In this document: positions 59,141 to 64,000 of the stretch, in pieces
Layout of the letters: every line of letters starts with the position of its first letter
How positions within the stretch are numbered: the first letter of the stretch is position 1
Source of the DNA: Lytechinus variegatus
Taxonomy: Eukaryota > Echinodermata > Echinoidea > Temnopleuroida > Toxopneustidae
Reading direction: 5' to 3'
Assembly: GCF_018143015.1 (NCBI RefSeq)
Contig: NC_054756.1
Span: 17,702,402 to 17,766,401, forward strand
Length of the DNA: 64,000 nt
The notes under the pieces: generated by a model
The model's input: the letters and a program-made list of their open reading frames with translations, nothing else
What the model was told of the DNA's origin: nothing
The model's database searches: none
Position numbers and translations under genes: made by a program

Positions 59141-60829
59141 AAAAAAGTTTGAGGGGCGGGAGAAATGGCTTATCGAAATCAAAATTTATAAAAGGATTCG
59201 CAATTTCCGACACATTTTTTAGAAGAATCCAATGTGTGATTGATTTTAACATAATATTGTGAAAATAATATCATATTTTACCCTTCTTTCTTTCCTTTTC
59301 TTTCCTTCTCTCTTTTTTAGTCGGTTGTGAAAATTGTTTTTAGGCTGCAAGCGCCCCGAAGCCCCCTCCCCCTCTGTAATAAATTATGTAATACAGATCA
59401 AGAATATATACTAGAAACAGCAACAAATAATGAGAACATGATTGATTTTTACTCATTCGTAAAATAATACCATGATAGCAAGAACCGATGAATATAATAC
59501 TATCATTATTCTCCACTCCTTCTTGTTGCATTCCCTTCACTCCCCTCCTCTATCACGTGATTGCATAAAAGTTACTATTATAGTAGCTTTTCCATGGTAA
59601 CAATGCTAGGCAAGTCAATCAGAATCAAGGATTTAAGGGAAGTTACCTCTGGATGGCAAAGTTACCGTGATAGTAATTTTAAGCAACGGGCTCTTAATCG
59701 ATATTTCCATCTCTCCGAGTTCCTTCTCTTTCCTCTCCCTCTTTATCTCTCTTTTTTTAATTATGTTTCCGCTGTATCTCAGTTCTCTCACCCCCCCCCC
59801 TTCTTGTCAGTCTGTGTCTATCCACTCCATGTGAAATCTCTCTTTCTCTCTGTCAATCCCTGATTTTCTCTGCGTTTCTTTTACATAATTATCATGTCTA
59901 TTCATTTATTCTGTCTCTTTGCTATCCTATTAATTGGTCCACCCGTCTGTGACCTCATAACTTATATCCAATCATCAATAACTGAACGACGCATCTTCCG
60001 AATGTAATGTGTCGTAGATTTATTCAACTTCATATTCAATATTCAAAATGCAAATCCAACCATTAATTGTTTTAAGAAATTTGAAAACCTACTGTACATG
60101 CACCTCCCATATCATTAATTCAATTCATTTCTTTATTCATTCAAATTCAAATAGGTTAAAAAAACATATATACAATGCAAACAAATTAGAAATGCATACA
60201 ATAATACAGAGTAAATTATTTCATAAATAAACAAACATTGCCTTGATTAAATATCATAATTTAATGAAAGAGAACTTGAGAAGAAAAGCACGGAGGCCTT
60301 GTGAGAATAAATTCTCAAAAGAAATTACAATATATATTACACAGGCATATCTAGATCATTATAATAATGTAGGATGACATCAAAAACATACAAATAGGGA
60401 GAGCAAAATAACAGTACACAGATGAATTATGAATGAATTAAAAGAAAATAAAAATAACACATGCTATTCGATCCAAACAAAATAAATAAGTAAATAAGTC
60501 GACTAAACACATTACTATTGTTTTCTTATCTCAATGAAAGAGTCTAAACATAGGTAAAAAGTGAAAAAAAGGTCAGTTCTTAAAATTTTCATATTGCACC
60601 ACGCACCGATTAAAGAGATTCCTTGTGACGAACAGGGGTAAAGGGACCATGTTAAGGGTAACAGGATAAGTAGGACAGGATCGTAAAACCTTCTCTCCCT
60701 GGCACCTCGATGTGTATTAATAGAATAAAAAGGATGCAGTACCAGACAAGCACGTACATTGTCTGTGAAACTTTTTTCGATATAATTATGCCCATGAACC
60801 CTTTCTCTTTCACCCTACCCCCCCCCACC

Positions 60830-60880
60830 ACTCTCTCTCTCTCTCTCTCCCTCTATACCCTCCTCTCTCTCTCTCTCTTC
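60830..60880 (+). repeat. CT microsatellite
   Basis: Two CTCTCT runs separated by CCCTCTATACCCTC, after a run of C. Confidence 0.85.
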
Positions 60881-61032
60881 CCGTCTAAAGTGAAAGTGGT
60901 TTATGAGCCGGACATGAAGAAGAGATTATATTTTTTACTAACTGTCGAGGAGCAGAATGTCTATTGAACGCGTAAATCAAAATATACTGTATATATATAT
61001 ACAACATTGAAGTCATTCTGTTCGAAACATAT

Positions 61033-61203
61033 TTACATAAATATTGCCATTACGAAGATGAGGAGCAGAGATATTTGGACTCTTGTCGGAACCATTCGGT
61101 TCGCTGCGTCCGAAGCAAACATATCCGCGTAACGTTTGCGTGAACCATTGTTTGGAGCTGGGTCCAGCGAAAGGATCTCACACATCATAGAATAGATATC
61201 CAC
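61033..61203 (-). CDS. ENPP: ENPP terminal exon
   Basis: Acceptor TGCCAAACAG, 56 codons and TAA. VDIYSMMCEILSLDPAPNNGS matches the family's VxxYxLMCxLLxxxPxPNNG. It ends with a ~16-residue hydrophobic tail (VQISLLLIFVMAIFM) after small residues (ASDAAN), typical of a GPI attachment signal. Confidence 0.88.
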   Translation of the reverse strand: MDIYSMMCEILSLDPAPNNGSRKRYADMFASDAANRMVPTRVQISLLLIFVMAIFM

Positions 61204-63232
61204 CTGTTTGGCAAGAATTAGAACGAATCACGATGAATATCGTTGAGGTCGAATAAAGCCAACACAAACAAAAAAAATTGCCTCAGAACGTCTATAAAAA
61301 ATATTCCCAGTTGAACATCGAACCTGACTGTCCTTACAATAATTAATTGACGGGTAGTCGTCCTAATTAGAATGACAAAAATTGATTAATCATATAACAT
61401 AATGGGCTGGCGTTTAGTAGAACTTTTATCAGGTCTATGCACAGTTTTCCTGGACTTTAAAAGTAAGGCTTAAAACTATCCTATATGCGGGCCCTTCACC
61501 ATGTTGGCTGTTGAATATTTCCTTCTTCCATGAGCCGTAATCAAAGCTATGAAAATATGTTCCACGTGTCGTATTATATAGTACCCGGTATACTTCTCTG
61601 TCCCGATTAAACATGAATAATAAAAACAAAATATTGGACATCTATGTTGCTGATACTGATATAAGAATAGACGGGAGTGACGTCATAGCATGGACATCCA
61701 AAGCGCGCTAGACTAAGTGCAATCAAACACTCTAATAAGCTCAAGGATGTGTTCAATTTCGATTTACAACTTTAACCAGCAACATGGATCATCTTTGAAG
61801 ACGTGGTTACAAAACGCGGAAACATTGAGATACAAAGGGTGTGTTCAATGCCCTCTATGCCCGGTCGTAAAAGTAAACGTCTCTCGAATCATCATTTCGA
61901 GGAAAATTTAAACGCCGAAAAGGATGCGTTTGTAAACGCGATCAGCTCGAATTTTACGACCTTGAGCACCGGGAATGCAACATTGAACACAATTTAGTTT
62001 TGAAACGTCTTAAAATTTGCTCTCGCAGTGGAAGTTTACACAAACAGGTGCCAGAACTATACCTTTCTTGTGATGGGTCAAACTGGAATTGCGCACTGAA
62101 GCTGCTCTAGCGAAAGTGGGAAATGAAGACGATCATCATATAAACGGTTTTACATGTTTTGACACTGTACAGTGCGCCGCTGATCATGTTTGTGTTCGGT
62201 GTTTTTTAATTGAGTTTTCAATCATGATTCATGCTGCTGTTTAAATTTGAAAATCGGCATTGAATACACCCTTCGACAGATGCTGGAAGAAAGAGCTGAC
62301 AGGATTTGGCAGTCAAAGCTCTGTTTGCCTACGAGGAAACGAGGCATTTCAATAAAATTAATAGAGATCGATGTATAAAATGCGTGCAAGGTGTCCTGGG
62401 ATCCTGTGAGTAGGCTACCTACCGATTCGAAACCACTAGTAGCCGTGGGAAGGTTCCGCACGGTAGTTCTTCTTGAAGTGTGGGCCCTGAGCGTAGAAAG
62501 ATGACTTCATGACCATCCATTGGTTATCATATCCATGATCAGAGATGAGGAAGGTATCATTGCCTTGGATTGCCTGAATTTGGTAATGAGAAACATATGT
62601 GAGGAATGGCAATGTTTCGTGACTAAAAAGAAAAAAAAAGCCCAAATGATGCACTATATGTACGAGGGGAAGGTTCATGGTCAATTTTACTTGACGAGAT
62701 GGCAGAATACCTTTACATGTCAGGTCTTGTCGGCATCGCCACAAAAAATATCGTTCGTGTTATGTCCTTGTTTGTTGAAAAAAAAACATGACTCCACTTC
62801 ATAATTAAAGAGTGTTCTAACTTGAGAGGAGAGCTGATAGATATTCCAGGACTTAAGTAGTTCTAAGGCCATCGAAGGCCGTTGTCGTGGATGCCATGCT
62901 CACTTGTCTTGGTGCCCCTCTCATTGGCCATTTTGCGCATGCGCTGTAATATAGAAATGTGTCCTATGGAAAGGCGATCTTGTTCTACAATGATCGAAGC
63001 TTAAGCCTTGATATCCCTTATATATACTTTTTTCTTTATCTATACAGACTAGGCTCCACAAAGACGGCTTAATTAAGGAATGCGGGCTTACCGTATGGAG
63101 ATGCCATCCAGGATCAACACAACCAAATATATCAAGAACGCGTTCGTTGTTGCCATAGTGATACCTCTCCGGAAGTTCATCCTTCTTGTAGACGGTGAGG
63201 GCAGGGTGAGCATTCTTTAGAGCCATGTAAAC
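61033..63232 (-). CDS. ENPP: ENPP-family ectonucleotide pyrophosphatase/phosphodiesterase, 3' exons (partial)
   Basis: Three exons match the C-terminal half of the ENPP catalytic domain. 63092-63232 encodes ALKNAHPALTVYKKDELPER and DPGWHLHT. 62573 leftward encodes SDHGYDNQ and FYAQGPHFKKNY, where the His of HGYDN is the family's zinc ligand. 61033-61203 encodes VDIYSMMCEIL and DPAPNNGS, then a tail ending in a hydrophobic stretch. Known: ENPPs are zinc enzymes hydrolysing phosphodiester bonds of nucleotides or lysophospholipids outside the cell. The tail fits a GPI-anchor signal or short membrane anchor. The nucleophile and other zinc ligands must lie in exons right of the window. The join between the last two exons is unclear: residues matching the family's EPFxNVDIY are only partly present. 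Confidence 0.85.
62439..62573 (-). CDS. ENPP: ENPP exon with HGYDN motif (3' border uncertain)
   Basis: Acceptor CAAATTCAG at 62574-62576, then phase-0 coding AIQGNDTFLISDHGYDN through FKKNYRAEP. The frame meets TAG at 62436-62438. The only plausible GT before that is in CC followed by GTGCGG (exon end 62462, phase 1), which does not match the phase-0 acceptor of the next exon. The end given is the limit of the open frame. Confidence 0.75.
63092..63232 (-). CDS. ENPP: ENPP exon (upstream one in window)
   Basis: 141 bases, 47 codons, phase 0 at both ends, acceptor CCTTATAG, donor ACG followed by GTAAGC. LPERYHYGNNERV and CVDPGW align with ENPP4/5/6-type sequences (PERFHYxxNxRI, ADEGW). Confidence 0.88.
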
Positions 63233-64000
63233 CTATAAGGGTTGTGGTATGACCGGGGTTAAGAGGGAGGGGGTGAATGGAAAGAGGAGGAAAGGCTAAC
63301 GAAGACTACGAGAGAAGATGGGTCAACAACTTAATTTCACCATCTGCCATCTGCCCAAATCCACGATCATGAACAATGCCATTGTCTGCTTGTCATCCAA
63401 GCAAGATATATCTGATGACCTTGATCGCACTATATGATTATTTGTATGATTTATATAAACAATATGTTAATTTTAGCTTGGTTTAGCACATTGATTTAAT
63501 TTGCATGTTAAAATTTAACTTTTACTTCAATGTTGCTTACAGGTTGACAAGATGGCGCTGTTTACATTGTCCAAGAAATTTCATTGAGCAGCATTTAGAG
63601 ATCAGCGGGTTTTTATGAGACAAACAGTGGTTGTTACTGCCAAATTGAGATAAGCCAATGAGAAGCAATGATTTCCCTAGCTAATAACAATCATTGGCTA
63701 TTCGTTTCATGAAATGGTCTTCGTGTGGTCGCCCAAGGACCATCTGCGTGACGTCTGCCTTGGACTTGATGGGTATCCGTTCACTTTTTGGTCTGTTTAT
63801 TTCGAGTTCGTCTCTTATGTGGCGTTGGGAGAAAGCAACGATAAATTGCGAGACAAGCGTAATCCCAAAATAATGTGTAATTGTGCTTTTCAAGCAAATT
63901 CAGTTGCAATTGATGCAAATCACCTACATACATGCTTTTAATTAAAGGACTTACGTTTTATATTTTGACTTACATATGATGGAATCGAATATAGGTTTCT
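63233..64000. other. Right-edge intron or flank of ENPP gene
   Basis: Presumably intron. A higher-GC stretch at 63715-63840 is open on both strands and might be a repeat fragment, but it matches no ENPP segment I know and has no supporting splice sites. Confidence 0.4.

Larger units (their letters stand above)
45942..61032. other. Intergenic region between receptor 5' end and ENPP 3' end
   Basis: Contains the receptor's presumed promoter with a degenerate tandem array (46.1-46.83 kb), a repeat-ended element (47.5-48.3 kb), hairpin MITEs (48.8 and 49.35 kb), a possible small plus-strand gene (50.86-54.82 kb), a foldback element (52.3 kb), a SINE (55.1 kb), a GGGGCAAGTTGAGCC element (56.0 kb) and simple repeats. 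About 56.5-58.9 kb shows nothing I can identify. Confidence 0.55.

Noticed and set aside
63681..63941. Opposed open frames in a higher-GC patch near the right edge, considered as an upstream ENPP exon
   Set aside because: Neither strand encodes ENPP motifs, and the required phase-0 donor is absent. A repeat fragment is likelier.

Overview
This window is a stretch of metazoan nuclear DNA, AT-rich and with sparse genes. It is most likely from an echinoderm, probably a sea urchin. The reasons are a receptor built from an SRCR domain plus a WSC domain, very long introns, many long poly-G/poly-C runs, tRNA-derived SINEs, and a high density of hairpin MITEs and foldback elements resembling those described from sea urchins. 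The species call is inference; no search was run.

Four genes could be reconstructed from splice sites and reading phase, all on the minus strand. (1) At 57-1224 lie two 5' exons of an unidentified gene that runs off the left edge. (2) At 5425-9598 is a complete four-exon TMEM14-family gene (101 aa). (3) At 13882-45941 is a complete seven-exon gene for an 880-residue type I membrane receptor: signal peptide, SRCR domain split over two exons, WSC domain, threonine-rich stalk, transmembrane helix, and a cytoplasmic tail of about 530 residues with 25 tyrosines. (4) At 61033-63232 are the last exons of an ENPP-type ectonucleotide pyrophosphatase/phosphodiesterase that continues past the right edge. 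A weaker three-exon plus-strand candidate (50856-54816, 90 codons, AATAAA just downstream) lies between genes 3 and 4.

The rest is introns and intergenic DNA full of non-autonomous mobile elements. Main ones: three ~400-bp foldback elements of degenerate 16-bp repeats with 8-9 bp target duplications; a ~4.3-kb foldback element with equal 548-bp arms inside a receptor intron; a 428-bp near-perfect palindrome in a TMEM14 intron whose arms carry a histone-like 3' processing signature; three copies of a GTTTCAT-type MITE; three copies of an ACACTGCAAAAA-type hairpin MITE, one split by a TTAA-targeting insertion; several tRNA-derived SINEs; and tandem arrays at 10.99-11.28 kb and 46.1-46.8 kb.

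The genes show no sign of a shared pathway. The receptor is the item of greatest biological interest: a predicted surface recognition protein, possibly immune, with a long tail suited to phosphotyrosine signalling.
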